Source of the DNA: Alphaproteobacteria bacterium | GTDB taxonomy: Bacteria > Pseudomonadota > Alphaproteobacteria > UBA6615 | DNA: 64,000 nt | Assembly: GCA_011087645.1 (NCBI GenBank) | Contig: JAALLF010000003.1 | Span: 124,001 to 188,000 of the forward strand | Direction: 5' to 3' | Made by a program: the position numbers and the translations under genes | Notes under the pieces: model-generated | Seen by the model: only the letters and a program-made list of their open reading frames with translations | The model's database searches: none | What the model was told of the DNA's origin: nothing | In this document: positions 18,706-28,996 of the stretch, piece after piece | How positions within the stretch are numbered: position 1 is the stretch's first letter | Layout: each line of letters opens with the position of its first letter

Positions 18706-18756
18706 GGGTGATTCCTTTGTAAAGGGACTTCGAAGAGATCGTCTAATAGTTGCTAC

Positions 18757-19542
18757 TTAAGTCCGCCATAGCTCGCTGGCAACCAGAGAGCCGCCATCGA
18801 CGGGCAGGACAACACCTGTCGTATAGGCGCCCGCGCGCGATGATAGATAGATCACCGTGCCGGCAATGTCTTCCGGCGTACCGAGGCGGCCCCTTGGCAA
18901 AGTACTTTCGATATCGTCGCGGAAATTAGTCAACGTATAGTCCATCATCTTGCTTTCAAACGGCCCCGGGGCGATGGCGTTGACGGTGATATTGCGTCGT
19001 CCCAACTGGTGGGCAAGCACGCGGGTGAGGTGATGCACTGCGGCCTTACTCGCTGGATAGGAATAGGTTTCGAGCTTCGGAATGGCGAGACCGTCCACGG
19101 ATCCAATGTTGATAAGTCGCGCCGGGTCATCGCTCGTACCGGCCGCCTCAAGCGGCGGTAACAACGCCTGAGTGAGGAAAAACAGGGATTTAGCGTTCAG
19201 GTCCATCACCTTGTCCCAGCCGATCTCTGGAACCTCGCCAATCCGCGCACCCCAGGCGGCGCCTGCATTGTTGACCAGGATATGAAGCTTATCTTCTCGC
19301 GCGGTAATCTCACCTGCTAGCCGCTCGATCTCGTCGGTTTGGGACAGGTCGGCGGGAATTGTTATGCAATCGCCGTACAGCGCGAGCTCGGCGACGGCTT
19401 CATCGCAGGCTTCGATTGAACGCGAAGAGATGTAGGTCTTCACACCATTTTCGACGAGACCGCGGGCGATCATCAGTCCGATGCCACGCGATCCGCCGGT
19501 AACCAGCGCAACTTTACCGGCAACTGAAAATAGGTCTTTCAC
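18757..19542 (-). CDS. short-chain dehydrogenase/reductase
   Basis: The 261-residue protein is a classical SDR. It has the cofactor motif TGGSRGIGLMIA near residue 15, NNAGA near residue 90, catalytic Ser in NIGSVDG near residue 145 and YSYPASKAAVHHL with the Tyr-x-x-x-Lys pair near residue 160. The cofactor loop ends SSRS, suggesting NADP preference. It resembles the RhlG/gluconate 5-dehydrogenase-like branch, reducing or oxidising a hydroxyl or keto group. The precise substrate cannot be told. The ending PVDGGSLVA is normal. Confidence 0.9.
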   Translation of the reverse strand: MKDLFSVAGKVALVTGGSRGIGLMIARGLVENGVKTYISSRSIEACDEAVAELALYGDCITIPADLSQTDEIERLAGEITAREDKLHILVNNAGAAWGARIGEVPEIGWDKVMDLNAKSLFFLTQALLPPLEAAGTSDDPARLINIGSVDGLAIPKLETYSYPASKAAVHHLTRVLAHQLGRRNITVNAIAPGPFESKMMDYTLTNFRDDIESTLPRGRLGTPEDIAGTVIYLSSRAGAYTTGVVLPVDGGSLVASELWRT

Positions 19543-19571
19543 TATTTGCGCTCTTCTTGACGGCGGCGTTG

Positions 19572-20216
19572 CTAGTAGATCGTGTCTTTAATTCGCTGGG
19601 GATAGGCGCGGTCATAGTCACCGCCGTCGATTTCGCCTTTGGTGATCGCTTCCAGAATGGATCCGGTGGTCGGCAGCTGATCCCGTGGCACAATGCTATC
19701 GGGGTGCCACAGTTTAGAGCGGACCAGGGCCTTGGGGCATTGATAATAGATACTGCCGAGTTTCACGATGATGACGCTGGCCGGGTTTTTACCCTGCATA
19801 GCGAAGGATGCGCACAAATCGGGGTCGACTGAGATTCGCGCGGTGCCGTTGATGCGAATGGTCTCACCGATGCCTGGGATGAGAAACAACAGGGAGACAC
19901 GCGGGTCACGAACGATGTTGCGCAGACTATCGACGCGGTTGTTACCACGGCGGTCCGGAATTACCACCGTATGGTCGTCGATGACGCGAATGAACCCGGC
20001 AGGATCGCCCCGAGGCGAACAGTCGAGGCCCTCAGGGCCTGCTGTTGCGATGATGACGAAAGGCGCAGCTTCGATAAACGCGCGGTATTGTTCGGAAATA
20101 TTGTCGATTTCCTTCTTCAGCGCTCCCTCCGGAGATTCGCCGTAGATCTCGTCAAGTGCATCGAGCGTAGTGATGAGGTTGTCGTTGGGTTGTGTAGCTG
20201 AAGCGTCGGGAGCCAT
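19572..20216 (-). CDS. pyridoxamine-5'-phosphate-oxidase-like FMN protein (DR_2398 type)
   Basis: I take ATG 20216 (MAPDASATQP) as the likely start; a longer form from 20309 is possible, and the RBS does not decide. The product of about 214 residues has a split-barrel FMN fold. It shows FVIIATAGPEGLDCSPRGDPAGFIRV near residue 60, the conserved DRRGNNRVDSLRNI and LLFLIPGIGETIRINGTARI, and a C-terminal HPDSIVPRDQLPT. This pattern matches the PPOX-class FMN-dependent DR_2398 family. Flavin-linked reductase or oxidase activity is assumed, but the substrate is not known. Confidence 0.85.
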   Translation of the reverse strand: MAPDASATQPNDNLITTLDALDEIYGESPEGALKKEIDNISEQYRAFIEAAPFVIIATAGPEGLDCSPRGDPAGFIRVIDDHTVVIPDRRGNNRVDSLRNIVRDPRVSLLFLIPGIGETIRINGTARISVDPDLCASFAMQGKNPASVIIVKLGSIYYQCPKALVRSKLWHPDSIVPRDQLPTTGSILEAITKGEIDGGDYDRAYPQRIKDTIY

Positions 20217-20314
20217 GTCGCGCGATCCGATGGGTTGTGGTTGTAACGAGCCGATGTGAGCCGGTTCAGGGTAGGTTGATTTGCCGCGCGGGGGCAAGAG
20301 GTAGGCCAAATACC

Positions 20315-20650
20315 TCAGTCCTCGTAAAATATACCTCGCGTCAGAATTAATTCACCAGATCGTATCTCGGCTTCGTCGCCTGCGGAGATACTTGGTACGA
20401 GTGCTCCCTCCCGACTGTCTATCTCGAGTTCAGCCTTGTTGCGTGTCCGCTCAAGGACGCCTATCGGCACGTCGTTTATGAATAATCGTAGGGTATGTTC
20501 GGGAGTAACGTCGCCGAGATCGCGGATCCGGGCTCTCAATGCGCTATCGCCATCGCTGTAGAACTTACATTCCACCTTTCCGGTCGCACTTTGTGCGCCG
20601 ACTGGCGTCAACTTCGATTCATATTCTGTATTAACGCGCCTTATGGCCAT
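20315..20650 (-). CDS. small acidic protein, unknown
   Basis: The 111-residue product starts MAIRRVNTEY and has alternating beta-type segments (KVECKFYSDGD, HTLRLFINDVPIGVLE, KAELEIDSREG, IRSGELILTRGIF). It lacks a signal peptide and membrane segments. The pattern resembles a small all-beta domain of the type seen in stand-alone binding proteins. No family is recognised. It is upstream of the FMN protein and downstream of the first kinase gene, all on the minus strand but with no tight coupling. Confidence 0.5.
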   Translation of the reverse strand: MAIRRVNTEYESKLTPVGAQSATGKVECKFYSDGDSALRARIRDLGDVTPEHTLRLFINDVPIGVLERTRNKAELEIDSREGALVPSISAGDEAEIRSGELILTRGIFYED

Positions 20651-20709
20651 GGTTGCTCCGCCTCACTGGCCAGACACTACCGCCAACTCAGTGCGTGTGA
20701 CAGCGGCGA

Positions 20710-22068
20710 TTAGGTAGTGGCTAGTGATAGGGCGTTGTTCTCGTGCTGTTGTGTTTGCGCGCTCTGATTATCGGGCAGCCACACGGTGAAGCAAGACCCG
20801 GCGCCCAACTCAGTGTCGACGGTGATACGGCCCCCCATCATCTCCATAAAGCGGCGGCTGATCGCCAAACCCAAACCGGTGCCGCCATATTCTCGCGTAA
20901 TTGAACCGTCGGCTTGGCTGAATGGTTCGAATAGACGTTCAACTTGCTCGGCATTCATGCCAATTCCGCTGTCTTTTACGACGCAACGGATCCAGCCGTC
21001 GTCACTCCGTTCAACAGATAAGTCCACCGTGCCTTGCTCGGTAAATTTGGCTGCGTTGCTCAGTAAATTGAGAAGGACTTGTCTTAACTTCTGATCATCG
21101 CACTCGACGTTGCCGAGATTATCGGGAATGGCGATATTCAACTGATTGCCGTTTGCCGTCATCAGTGGTGTTGCGGTGTTCTCAACGTCGGTGATCAATC
21201 TTTCGAGACTGATCGCATCGACATTGAGTTCAATTTTGCCTGCTTCGATCTTGGAAATGTCGAGTATGCCGTTGATCAGCTCCAGCAAGTGACGACCGGA
21301 ACGTTGGACTTTCTTTAAGTCGGCGACCCGTTCTTGTTCACCGTCGGCCTCAGCGTCTTCGAGCATCATTTCGCTATAGCCGATGATCGCATTCAATGGG
21401 GTGCGCAATTCGTGGCTCATATTGGCAAGGAATTCCGATTTTGCCCTGTTTGCCCGCTCCGACGTTTCTTTGGCGAGGCGTAGTTCTGCTTCATTTTTTT
21501 GGAGCTCAATGGTGCGTTCGAGGACGCGAGATTCTAGTACCGCGTGGCTTTCGAATAGCTCTCTTTCCGCTGACCATTTTGCCGTAAGCGCGTGAGCGAA
21601 TTGTTTCAATTCGGCTGCCTGCACAGGCTTTTGGCACAGTAGGAGCTTGTCGACGGGGGGAATTCGAGCGGCGAATTGATCTGGATTGGTGTCTGAATAA
21701 CCGGTGATAAAGACGATATTGATGCTTGGGTCTATCTCTCGGATTTGTGCCGCCGTTTCGACACCGTCGATCCCCGGTGGCATGCGAACATCTAAAAACG
21801 CTACCGAGTAGGGCTGCTTTTCAGCGACGGCGCTGCGAATTTTCTCGACCGCCTCATCGCCCTGTTTGCAAAGTGTTATTTCGTACGTAGCGCCTCCGAC
21901 ATCTGAATCTTTTTCGGATGTGCTGTCCCCGAAAAGTTCAGCGGCAAGACTGCTGGTCTGACTCGCGTTTTCAGACGAGGGTGGCGGTGTACCCAGAACA
22001 TGCACATACTCATCCAAGATATTTTGCTCATCGTCGGCGATGAGGATGCGATGTTGTGCGTCAGACAT
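20710..22068 (-). CDS. receiver-histidine kinase hybrid (REC-HisKA-HATPase)
   Basis: The 452-residue protein starts with a receiver domain (residues 1-165): acidic pocket ILIADDEQ, phospho-acceptor in [10 protein letters not shown] near residue 92, and LCQKPVQ with the conserved Lys. A roughly 30-residue polar insert ([10 protein letters not shown]...) sits between the acidic pair and the second strand, as in RR-HK proteins that carry MPPGxDG. HisKA follows with SHELRTPLN (phospho-His), then HATPase with [14 protein letters not shown] and GGTGLGL. It lacks a membrane anchor, so it should be cytosolic. It lies 15 bases downstream of the CHASE4-like kinase and is likely its partner. Confidence 0.9.
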   Translation of the reverse strand: MSDAQHRILIADDEQNILDEYVHVLGTPPPSSENASQTSSLAAELFGDSTSEKDSDVGGATYEITLCKQGDEAVEKIRSAVAEKQPYSVAFLDVRMPPGIDGVETAAQIREIDPSINIVFITGYSDTNPDQFAARIPPVDKLLLCQKPVQAAELKQFAHALTAKWSAERELFESHAVLESRVLERTIELQKNEAELRLAKETSERANRAKSEFLANMSHELRTPLNAIIGYSEMMLEDAEADGEQERVADLKKVQRSGRHLLELINGILDISKIEAGKIELNVDAISLERLITDVENTATPLMTANGNQLNIAIPDNLGNVECDDQKLRQVLLNLLSNAAKFTEQGTVDLSVERSDDGWIRCVVKDSGIGMNAEQVERLFEPFSQADGSITREYGGTGLGLAISRRFMEMMGGRITVDTELGAGSCFTVWLPDNQSAQTQQHENNALSLATT

Positions 22069-22083
22069 TCGGCCGAAATCCGG

Positions 22084-24000
22084 TTAAGCTGCCGAGGCAA
22101 CTTCTCTCTCGGCGGTTGGCAGCAAAATGTGGAATACGGCGCCTTCCGATTGGTTTGTGGCGTCTGCATAAATGCGTCCGCCCATCCCCGAGACACTGTT
22201 GGCGCACCAATGCAGACCGGTCCCACCTTTAGCGCCCTCTTTTGTTGAGAACCCCCGATCAAAAAGATGCTTATGCTCCTCGGGCGGGATGCCAATACCG
22301 TTATCGCAGACCTGAATGTCGGCCATGGCAACGCCGTTTTTATCGGCGCTGGCCATTACCTTTACGATGATTTCGCCGCCGTTATTTTCGGTCCGCGCGA
22401 TTGCATCGGCGCCGTTCATCAGAAGGTTTTGGATTACATGCGTGAGCACCATTCGCTCCGCCTTGATGGGGGCCGATTCATCGATTGAGGGATCGATTGT
22501 AACGATTATGTTCTTGTCGACGTCGTCGGGCATCATGGCGATGGCATGGGGAATAATTTCTGCCAATGCAAGGGAATCGATTACCCGCTCTGTTTGCGTG
22601 AACCGATCTTGCTCATTGAGCACTTCTTCGATTTTGGCGACTTGCGCTGTAATTGCGTGTATTTCCGAACTGTTAGATGCGCGCCGCGAAGCTGCCTCAT
22701 CAGATGATAACTGTACAAATTCGAGAAGTTTCTCGCGCCGCTCCGCTGTGGTTTCGCTGGACTTTAGCTCAGCAAACGCGGTGTCGATGTTTTCCGTATC
22801 GACCGAAGATACTGTCGTTTGCAATCGGTTTAGCCGCAGTCCGATCGGGTTGAGTTGGTTGCGTACATTATGCAGTACGCCGGCGGCCATTTCTGCGACG
22901 CCGGATTGAAAGGATTGCTCTAAAAGCATCTGACGCGCTTTCTCTATCCGTTCCAGCATTTCGTCAAATTGCTGTGAGAGAATACCGATCTCGTCGCTGC
23001 GCTGGATGCTTGTGCGCAAGTTCAAGCTGCCGGTTTTACCAATGTTCTCGATAGCGCCTGTGAATTCTTCCAAAGGTTTAATCGCGACCACACGCAACGC
23101 CGCCCACATAATGCCGAGCACGACAATTCCCGCGATGCCCAACATTCCGATGACGGTAAGCACCGTACTGAACCCGGCAGCGTAAATATCGCGTTCTGTC
23201 GCAGCGTGGAGGACGTAGGCGGGCTGACCGGAGGCATCGGCAATTGCCTGATAAATGTCGGTACGTGCCATACTCGTTGCAGCATCACCATCGGCAGGCG
23301 CTTCGGATATTTTCAAAAGGTTTCCGCCAGAGCTAGCGAGCTCGCTCAGTATGTTTTGGTCCACCGCGTCGGGATCATGGGGAAGGATCGCAAAGTCAAC
23401 ACTGGTTTGTTCCTGTAACAACTCCAAGCGCGTATCGTCGATAACGCGCCCCATTATGAAGGTGCCCGCGACGGGACCCTCTTTTTCGTTGTTCAATATT
23501 GTGCTGCTGGCGAAGATCACCGGATGTTCTGCGGTTTTGTAGACTCCGCTATAAACACTAATCGTTTCGGTATGTTGGATGAGCGGGTGATCTATCGGAA
23601 AGCGGTCCGCGGGAAGTTCCTCGATGGTGAATTCTTCCCCCTCGTTATCGAGAATCATGCCCCATTTTACTTCACCATCCAGACCGATCACGTAGAGAAC
23701 ATTTATATCCAGCGAAATTAGAGATTCATCGAACAGGTTACTCTCAACATATTCCGGTTCGCGACCTTGCATAAATTCATGAGTATCAGTCCATTGGGCC
23801 CAGTCTTTGACCTGGGCAGAAAGGTATCTCATGTCGGCCTTTAGCGCCTCGTTGGCCCGGTCGGCGTTGGTCAATGCAGCCTGCCTGTCGAGCGCTTCAA
23901 AGCGCGGTAGCACCCCTTGCCACATGACGAAAGCGTTCACCAAGAGGGAGATGACCACCGTTGCCAGCAGGATCAAACTAATTTTGGATGTGAGGCGCAT
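22084..24000 (-). CDS. CHASE4-like membrane sensor histidine kinase
   Basis: The 638-residue protein has a membrane helix at residues 7-29, a periplasmic domain to about residue 270, a second helix at 275-302, HAMP at 302-355, then kinase domains. The sensor opens with KDWAQWTDTHEFM and has IGLDGEVKWGM, fitting CHASE4. The H-box is unusual: AGVLHNVRNQLNPI (His near 377), the LHN-x-x-N form found in atypical kinases rather than SHELRTP. The ATPase domain has DNGIGIPPEE and GGTGLHW. A helical insert separates H-box and ATPase. The ligand is unknown. The REC-kinase at 20710-22068 begins 15 bases downstream, so phosphotransfer between them is likely. Confidence 0.87.
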   Translation of the reverse strand: MRLTSKISLILLATVVISLLVNAFVMWQGVLPRFEALDRQAALTNADRANEALKADMRYLSAQVKDWAQWTDTHEFMQGREPEYVESNLFDESLISLDINVLYVIGLDGEVKWGMILDNEGEEFTIEELPADRFPIDHPLIQHTETISVYSGVYKTAEHPVIFASSTILNNEKEGPVAGTFIMGRVIDDTRLELLQEQTSVDFAILPHDPDAVDQNILSELASSGGNLLKISEAPADGDAATSMARTDIYQAIADASGQPAYVLHAATERDIYAAGFSTVLTVIGMLGIAGIVVLGIMWAALRVVAIKPLEEFTGAIENIGKTGSLNLRTSIQRSDEIGILSQQFDEMLERIEKARQMLLEQSFQSGVAEMAAGVLHNVRNQLNPIGLRLNRLQTTVSSVDTENIDTAFAELKSSETTAERREKLLEFVQLSSDEAASRRASNSSEIHAITAQVAKIEEVLNEQDRFTQTERVIDSLALAEIIPHAIAMMPDDVDKNIIVTIDPSIDESAPIKAERMVLTHVIQNLLMNGADAIARTENNGGEIIVKVMASADKNGVAMADIQVCDNGIGIPPEEHKHLFDRGFSTKEGAKGGTGLHWCANSVSGMGGRIYADATNQSEGAVFHILLPTAEREVASAA

Positions 24001-24188
24001 CGTTGACGTTTCCTTGGTTCGTAAACGTTGGGATTGGCCAACGAATTATCTCGCTGCGGAATTACAGGCGGTTAGAATACAAAGCTACCTTTCCGGAGAT
24101 TGGTTAAGCTTTTCTGAATTCTGAGTTGTGCAGATACGGCAGGCCGGTTGGAACTTGCTGCTATTTGCGCAGTTTTTGACGATAAACC

Positions 24189-26279
24189 CTATATGGCGAC
24201 GGACATTTGCGGCGCATTTGTGCCGTCCAATTGATCTTTCAGTAGATCGAGAGCCTGCGTCGCTGGAACTGGTTTTGAATAGAGGTAGCCTTGTCCGTAT
24301 TGGGCGCCCATGTCGTGGATTATCGCGGCCTGAGACTTGGTCTCTATGCCTTCTGCAACAATGTCTTTACCAAGGCTGTAGGCCATATTGATGATAGCGT
24401 TGACGATTTGGTGGGCCTTCGGATCGCTCTCGATTGTTGATGTGAACGATCGATCGATCTTGATGGTATCGATGGGCACGTGAAGCAATGTACTCAACGA
24501 CGAATATCCGGTGCCGAAGTCGTCGATCGCGATGCGAACACCAAGATCGTGGAGTCTTTCAAGCGTGCGGGCTGCATTGTCGAGATCTTCGAGCACAGCA
24601 CTCTCAGTGATTTCAATTTTGAGCGATCTGGGATCCAGTCCGGAATCAGCAAGGGCGTCGGCAACCTGTTTCGCAAGGTCGGGCTGTTGGATTTGACGCG
24701 GCGATACGTTGACATTCAGTACGCAGTCGAGCGGTGTCGATATCGATTTCTGCCACTCCGCGAGTTGGTGGCACGCTTGGTTTAGCACCCACTTGCCGAT
24801 CTGATTAATCAGTGCGGTTCGCTCGGCAACCGGGATGAAGACAACCGGCGACACCGGGCCATGATCTGGCCGATCCCAACGAATTAGAGTTTCGAACCCG
24901 GTGATTTTTCCCAAATTAAAATCGACAATTGGCTGGTAGTGCAGCTCGAATGCCTCGGTTACCGTGGCGCGGCGCAAGTCGGCTTCCAAATGCAATCGCG
25001 CGAGTGCCTGGGCATGCAGCTCGGGATCGACAATTTGTGCGCAATTGCCTCCCAATTCCTGAGCGGAACGCAACCCCAGCGTAGCATCGCGGAGAATATC
25101 CTCGGCTGAATCGTAGGCGGTGTAGCTGGTGGCGATGCCGGCGCTCATCGTGGAGGTGATCTCCTCACCAAAAATGTCGAATGGCGCTTCGACAATGCCT
25201 CGGGCGCGCTCAGCAATTCGCACCGCGTCAGCGACCATGCCGATATCGTCTGCGAGCATGGCAAAAGAGTCTTCGCCGATCAGTGCGACCGTGTCGCCAG
25301 GACGCGTATGGGCCTTGAGGCGCTGGGCGAAGTCTTGCAAAAGTTGCTCGGAAACGCTGTGCCCGACGCTCGATTTTAGGTCCTGATAGGAATCCAGTTC
25401 CAAGATGATAACGCCGAAATCGAAATTTTCGTCCCGTTCCTTACGCGCTATGGCCCGATCAATGGAATCGCGAAAGTGCGTGCGATTGGGAATATCGGTG
25501 TGAGGATCCATGAGGATCTGTTCGGTCACATCGGAGAGCGAACCAGCCAACCGTACGGGATTACCATCGGCGTCGCGACGTGCCATACCGACCGTGCGAA
25601 CCCACCGGCTGGTCTTATTGGCGTGGCGAATGCGGTAGGTGGTATCGATCCGTAGCGAAATGCCATCGATATGCTTATTGATTTCGGTTCGCACCCGGTC
25701 GATGTCCTTCTCATGGATGCGGTCGAACCATTCGGAGATGTGGTTCGGAAGATCTGCGTCATCGTGACCGACGATCGCTTTCCAGCGGGTTGAGAAGAAA
25801 ACTTCGTCGGTTTTCAAATCCCAATCCCACAAGCCTTCCGTTGCCCCTTCCATGGCGAGTGAGAAACGCTCTTCGCTGCTGCGCAATGCGTCATCGGCGC
25901 GCTTTAAGGCGAGGTGCGTCTCGATACGCGCGAACGCGATGGGAAAATCGATTGGCTTGGAGATATAGTCGTTCGCCCCTGTTTCGAGCGACTGTACGAT
26001 GTCTTCGCTTTCATTTTTCGCAGACACCATGATCACCGGCAGCGACCCCTGGTCGCTGGATTGGCGTATCTGCGCCAAGGTTTCCGGGCCACTCAAGCCG
26101 GGCATCATGATATCGAGAAGCACAAGGTCGATTTCGCCCCCGGCTAAAATCTCAAGGGCGCGTTCACCGCTATCGGTAACCACAACATCGTAGCCCCGGC
26201 GTGATAGGCGCCGTTGGAGGAGATCCCGGTTTTCCTCTATGTCGTCGACAACCAGGATGTGGCCATGCACATCAGGCAT
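24189..26279 (-). CDS. REC-PAS-GGDEF-EAL protein, cyclic-di-GMP turnover
   Basis: The start at ATG 26279 (MPDVHGHIL) follows AGGTGAG and overlaps the upstream receiver gene by eight bases. Domains in the 696 residues: receiver at about 4-125 (VVDDIEENRD, LLDIMMPGLS, ISKPID), PAS at about 135-260 with a PAC segment, GGDEF at about 265-430 and EAL at about 440-690. The GGDEF site reads GEDSF, so cyclase activity is unlikely. The EAL domain keeps ETLIRW, DDFGTGYSS, the Lys of IKIDRSF and GQGYLYSKP. It should be a phosphodiesterase degrading cyclic-di-GMP under receiver control. The GGDEF may bind GTP as an allosteric site, which is inference. Confidence 0.9.
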   Translation of the reverse strand: MPDVHGHILVVDDIEENRDLLQRRLSRRGYDVVVTDSGERALEILAGGEIDLVLLDIMMPGLSGPETLAQIRQSSDQGSLPVIMVSAKNESEDIVQSLETGANDYISKPIDFPIAFARIETHLALKRADDALRSSEERFSLAMEGATEGLWDWDLKTDEVFFSTRWKAIVGHDDADLPNHISEWFDRIHEKDIDRVRTEINKHIDGISLRIDTTYRIRHANKTSRWVRTVGMARRDADGNPVRLAGSLSDVTEQILMDPHTDIPNRTHFRDSIDRAIARKERDENFDFGVIILELDSYQDLKSSVGHSVSEQLLQDFAQRLKAHTRPGDTVALIGEDSFAMLADDIGMVADAVRIAERARGIVEAPFDIFGEEITSTMSAGIATSYTAYDSAEDILRDATLGLRSAQELGGNCAQIVDPELHAQALARLHLEADLRRATVTEAFELHYQPIVDFNLGKITGFETLIRWDRPDHGPVSPVVFIPVAERTALINQIGKWVLNQACHQLAEWQKSISTPLDCVLNVNVSPRQIQQPDLAKQVADALADSGLDPRSLKIEITESAVLEDLDNAARTLERLHDLGVRIAIDDFGTGYSSLSTLLHVPIDTIKIDRSFTSTIESDPKAHQIVNAIINMAYSLGKDIVAEGIETKSQAAIIHDMGAQYGQGYLYSKPVPATQALDLLKDQLDGTNAPQMSVAI

Positions 26280-26649
26280 CCGATGTCTCACCTAACCAAG
26301 TCGTTAGCTTGCGCGCGAGGCGGTCCATATCGACGGGTTTGGTTTCGAAATCGTCACAACCGGCTTCCAAACACTGTTCGCGGTCGGTCGAAAGCGCGTG
26401 AGCCGTCAGCGCGATGATGGGCACATGATGGCCGTTCTGAGCAGCGCGGATATCGCGTGTGGCGTCGAGACCACTCGTCTCGCCGAGAGAGACATCCATT
26501 AAAATCAAATCAGGATTGGCGGAATCGGCCAGCTCGACGGCGCTCGGCGCTGAATCGGCAACAACGATTTCATAGCCACGCCGACTAAGTCGGCGGCTCA
26601 GCATATCGCGATTCAATTCATTGTCTTCGACCAACAAGATCGTCGTCAT
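26272..26649 (-). CDS. single-domain response regulator
   Basis: The 125-residue protein is one receiver domain: acidic pair in LVEDNELNRD, phospho-acceptor Asp in LILMDVSLGE near residue 53, Thr in ALTAH and Lys in ETKPVD near residue 105. It has no output domain, so it is a CheY/DivK-like relay. Its end overlaps the start of the REC-PAS-GGDEF-EAL gene by eight bases, which predicts translational coupling. The receiver also shares the RLSRRGY segment with the next protein's receiver, suggesting a duplication. The likely phosphodonor is the hybrid kinase at 26772-28886. Confidence 0.92.
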   Translation of the reverse strand: MTTILLVEDNELNRDMLSRRLSRRGYEIVVADSAPSAVELADSANPDLILMDVSLGETSGLDATRDIRAAQNGHHVPIIALTAHALSTDREQCLEAGCDDFETKPVDMDRLARKLTTWLGETSDA

Positions 26650-26771
26650 GGGGCACCATTCTGGTCTCGCTGAAGCAGCGCATAGGTTTTGTCGCGGCGC
26701 TACACCACTAAGCGTCGGGGAGATATTGACCTGTCAGTTTAGGTTCAAACTCGTTAAGCCACTGTTACCTA

Positions 26772-28886
26772 TTAAGCTTTGGCCATATGGGCCAAAACAG
26801 GCGAAATGTCTGTACTTTCGCCTTGTGGCCGCCTTCGGATATTGGCGTTTAGGGCCGTTTGTAGGACGCTGCGGTCAATCGGCTTGGTGATGTATCCGCG
26901 AGCGCCGAGCTCAAGAGCCTGTTTGTTTGAACCGTTCGCCGACGTGACAATCACTGGAATTTGGGCCGTTTCAGTATCTGCAGCCAGTGCTTTCAAAACG
27001 CCGCATCCATCGATGCCTGGCAGTTCGAGGTCGAGCAAGATTGCAGCTGGCGTTATTTTGCGCGCTAGCACCAATCCCTGCTCACCATCACGAGCAACAT
27101 CAATATGGAAACCCAAGGGCGTCAGATATCTTTTGAGCAATGACAGGTCCGACAGAGAGTCCTCAATGACTAATACCCGTGGCCTATTATCTGTCTCTAT
27201 TTCCGCCTGATTCTCGAAGCCTATGTCGGGTATCCACACAGTAAAGCAGGAGCCGGCGCCCAGTTCGCTGTCGATGGTAATTCGACCGCCCAGCATGTTG
27301 ATGAATCGCTGACTAATCGCCAAACCGAGGCCGGTACCGCCGAATCGTTGTGTAATCGAGCTGTCGCCTTGACTAAAGGGTTCGAAAAGGCGTGCAACTT
27401 GTTCTGCGCTCATGCCGATGCCGCTATCGCGCACAGCAAACCGCACCCAACCGTTGCCGCTACGCTCGACGATCAGACCTATCGCGCCGTTCTCTGTGAA
27501 CTTAGCTGCGTTACTCAGGAGATTTAGCAAAACCTGCCGCAGCCGCTGATCATCGCACTCGATTGTTCCGAGATTGTCCGGAATGACGATTTTCAGGCGG
27601 TTACTGTTCTTCTCCATGAGCGGTGATGCGGTGTTTTCGACTTCGGCGACTAAGCCCCGCAGATCTACCGGTTCGATATTCAGTTCGATCTTGCCGGCCT
27701 CGATCTTGGAAATATCCAGGATGTCGTTGATCAATCCCAATAGATGGCGGCCGGAGCGTTGGACTTTTTGTAAATCAGCGGCTCGCTCTTGCGCACCTTC
27801 GTCTTCCGCGTCTTCCAACATCATCTCGCTGTAACCGATGATGGCGTTGAGGGGTGTCCGTAACTCGTGGCTCATATTCGCCAAGAAGGCCGATTTGGCT
27901 TGGCTCGCGGTTTCTGCACGTTCCTTTTCCTCGAACAATGCGGTTTCGTTTTGGCGAACCGTGTCAGTGCGTTCTGCAATAATATTTTCTAAGTTCTCAT
28001 TGAGTTCCTTGAGGTCGGCTTCCGCTTGCAGACGGTCTGTGACTTCATGCTTGAGCACCGTTTCCGATTCGGCACGCGAATTGATATGCTCTTCGAGCGC
28101 GTCGCCCATCTGGTTAAAGCTTCTACTCAACTCGCCGATTTCATCGTCCAATTTGACAGCGACGCGTGCCTGGAAATCACCTTTCTTGAGTTGCTCCGCG
28201 GCACCTACCAAAGCTCCAAGCGGTTGGGTAATTGTTTTTGCCACAAAGTTACCGAAGATTAGGAGCAAAAGCGCCAGAACTATCGAGCCCGCCCATGCCA
28301 GTTTGCTGAGTAAGTCGGTCAATTTGCTCAGTTCGTGCCGACGTTCTTCAAAACTCTGGTGCGCTGTAGCACTGGTGCGGCTTATTATTTCTAGATAAGA
28401 ACGCTCTAACTCTTCGAGGCGATCCTTATTATCCAAAAGCTCCAGATGGGCCACACCTGTCGCGACATTCTTGGAGAGACGCCGACTTTCAGCTATCAGC
28501 GCCGAGCCGTTCTCACCAATTGCGTCTCGATTTAGTAGTTCGGCTTTTGAAGTTTTATCGACGGCATGGGAATAACGTTCGAACGCGCTGTTGAGCGCTA
28601 GGACAGCATTCTCTAGTTCCTCCTCTTCCTCTTTTTCCGATTTGCCATCATCGATTATTTCAGAGGTGATAGAGGCGATAAATGCGAATTGGTTGACCGA
28701 TGAGACGATGCGCAGGCTCTCAGCCCGAAGGTTATTTAACTCATCGGTTACCGCCGAAAATTCGTGATGGAGCGTGTCAAAATCGCTATCGATGCGGTCG
28801 ATAATTATTTTGGCACCCAACACCAGACCAACGAGCAAGACACTCATTAGTGCGTGAGTCACAGCCAATTTGCGGCCTATGCGCAT
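26772..28886 (-). CDS. hybrid sensor histidine kinase with C-terminal receiver
   Basis: The 704-residue protein has a membrane helix at about residues 7-27, an about 165-residue extracytoplasmic four-helix-type region with a Glu-rich stretch ([12 protein letters not shown]), a second helix at about 195-215 and HAMP to about 270. A coiled coil of about 75 residues precedes HisKA (SHELRTPLN) and HATPase ([21 protein letters not shown]). The C-terminal receiver (about residues 585-700) has [17 protein letters not shown] and TKPID. The kinase core is clearly paralogous to the REC-kinase at 20710-22068. It is first in the cluster, 122 bases upstream of the receiver gene. Confidence 0.92.
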   Translation of the reverse strand: MRIGRKLAVTHALMSVLLVGLVLGAKIIIDRIDSDFDTLHHEFSAVTDELNNLRAESLRIVSSVNQFAFIASITSEIIDDGKSEKEEEEELENAVLALNSAFERYSHAVDKTSKAELLNRDAIGENGSALIAESRRLSKNVATGVAHLELLDNKDRLEELERSYLEIISRTSATAHQSFEERRHELSKLTDLLSKLAWAGSIVLALLLLIFGNFVAKTITQPLGALVGAAEQLKKGDFQARVAVKLDDEIGELSRSFNQMGDALEEHINSRAESETVLKHEVTDRLQAEADLKELNENLENIIAERTDTVRQNETALFEEKERAETASQAKSAFLANMSHELRTPLNAIIGYSEMMLEDAEDEGAQERAADLQKVQRSGRHLLGLINDILDISKIEAGKIELNIEPVDLRGLVAEVENTASPLMEKNSNRLKIVIPDNLGTIECDDQRLRQVLLNLLSNAAKFTENGAIGLIVERSGNGWVRFAVRDSGIGMSAEQVARLFEPFSQGDSSITQRFGGTGLGLAISQRFINMLGGRITIDSELGAGSCFTVWIPDIGFENQAEIETDNRPRVLVIEDSLSDLSLLKRYLTPLGFHIDVARDGEQGLVLARKITPAAILLDLELPGIDGCGVLKALAADTETAQIPVIVTSANGSNKQALELGARGYITKPIDRSVLQTALNANIRRRPQGESTDISPVLAHMAKA

Positions 28887-28996
28887 GGTTTCGGTCTTCC
28901 GCTATCGCGAAACCGCGCCATATCACGCGGTATTAGGGGTGACGAAACTAATCGGACACCCTTAAGTGTCTATGAACTGTGCTAGATAGGTGAGGT

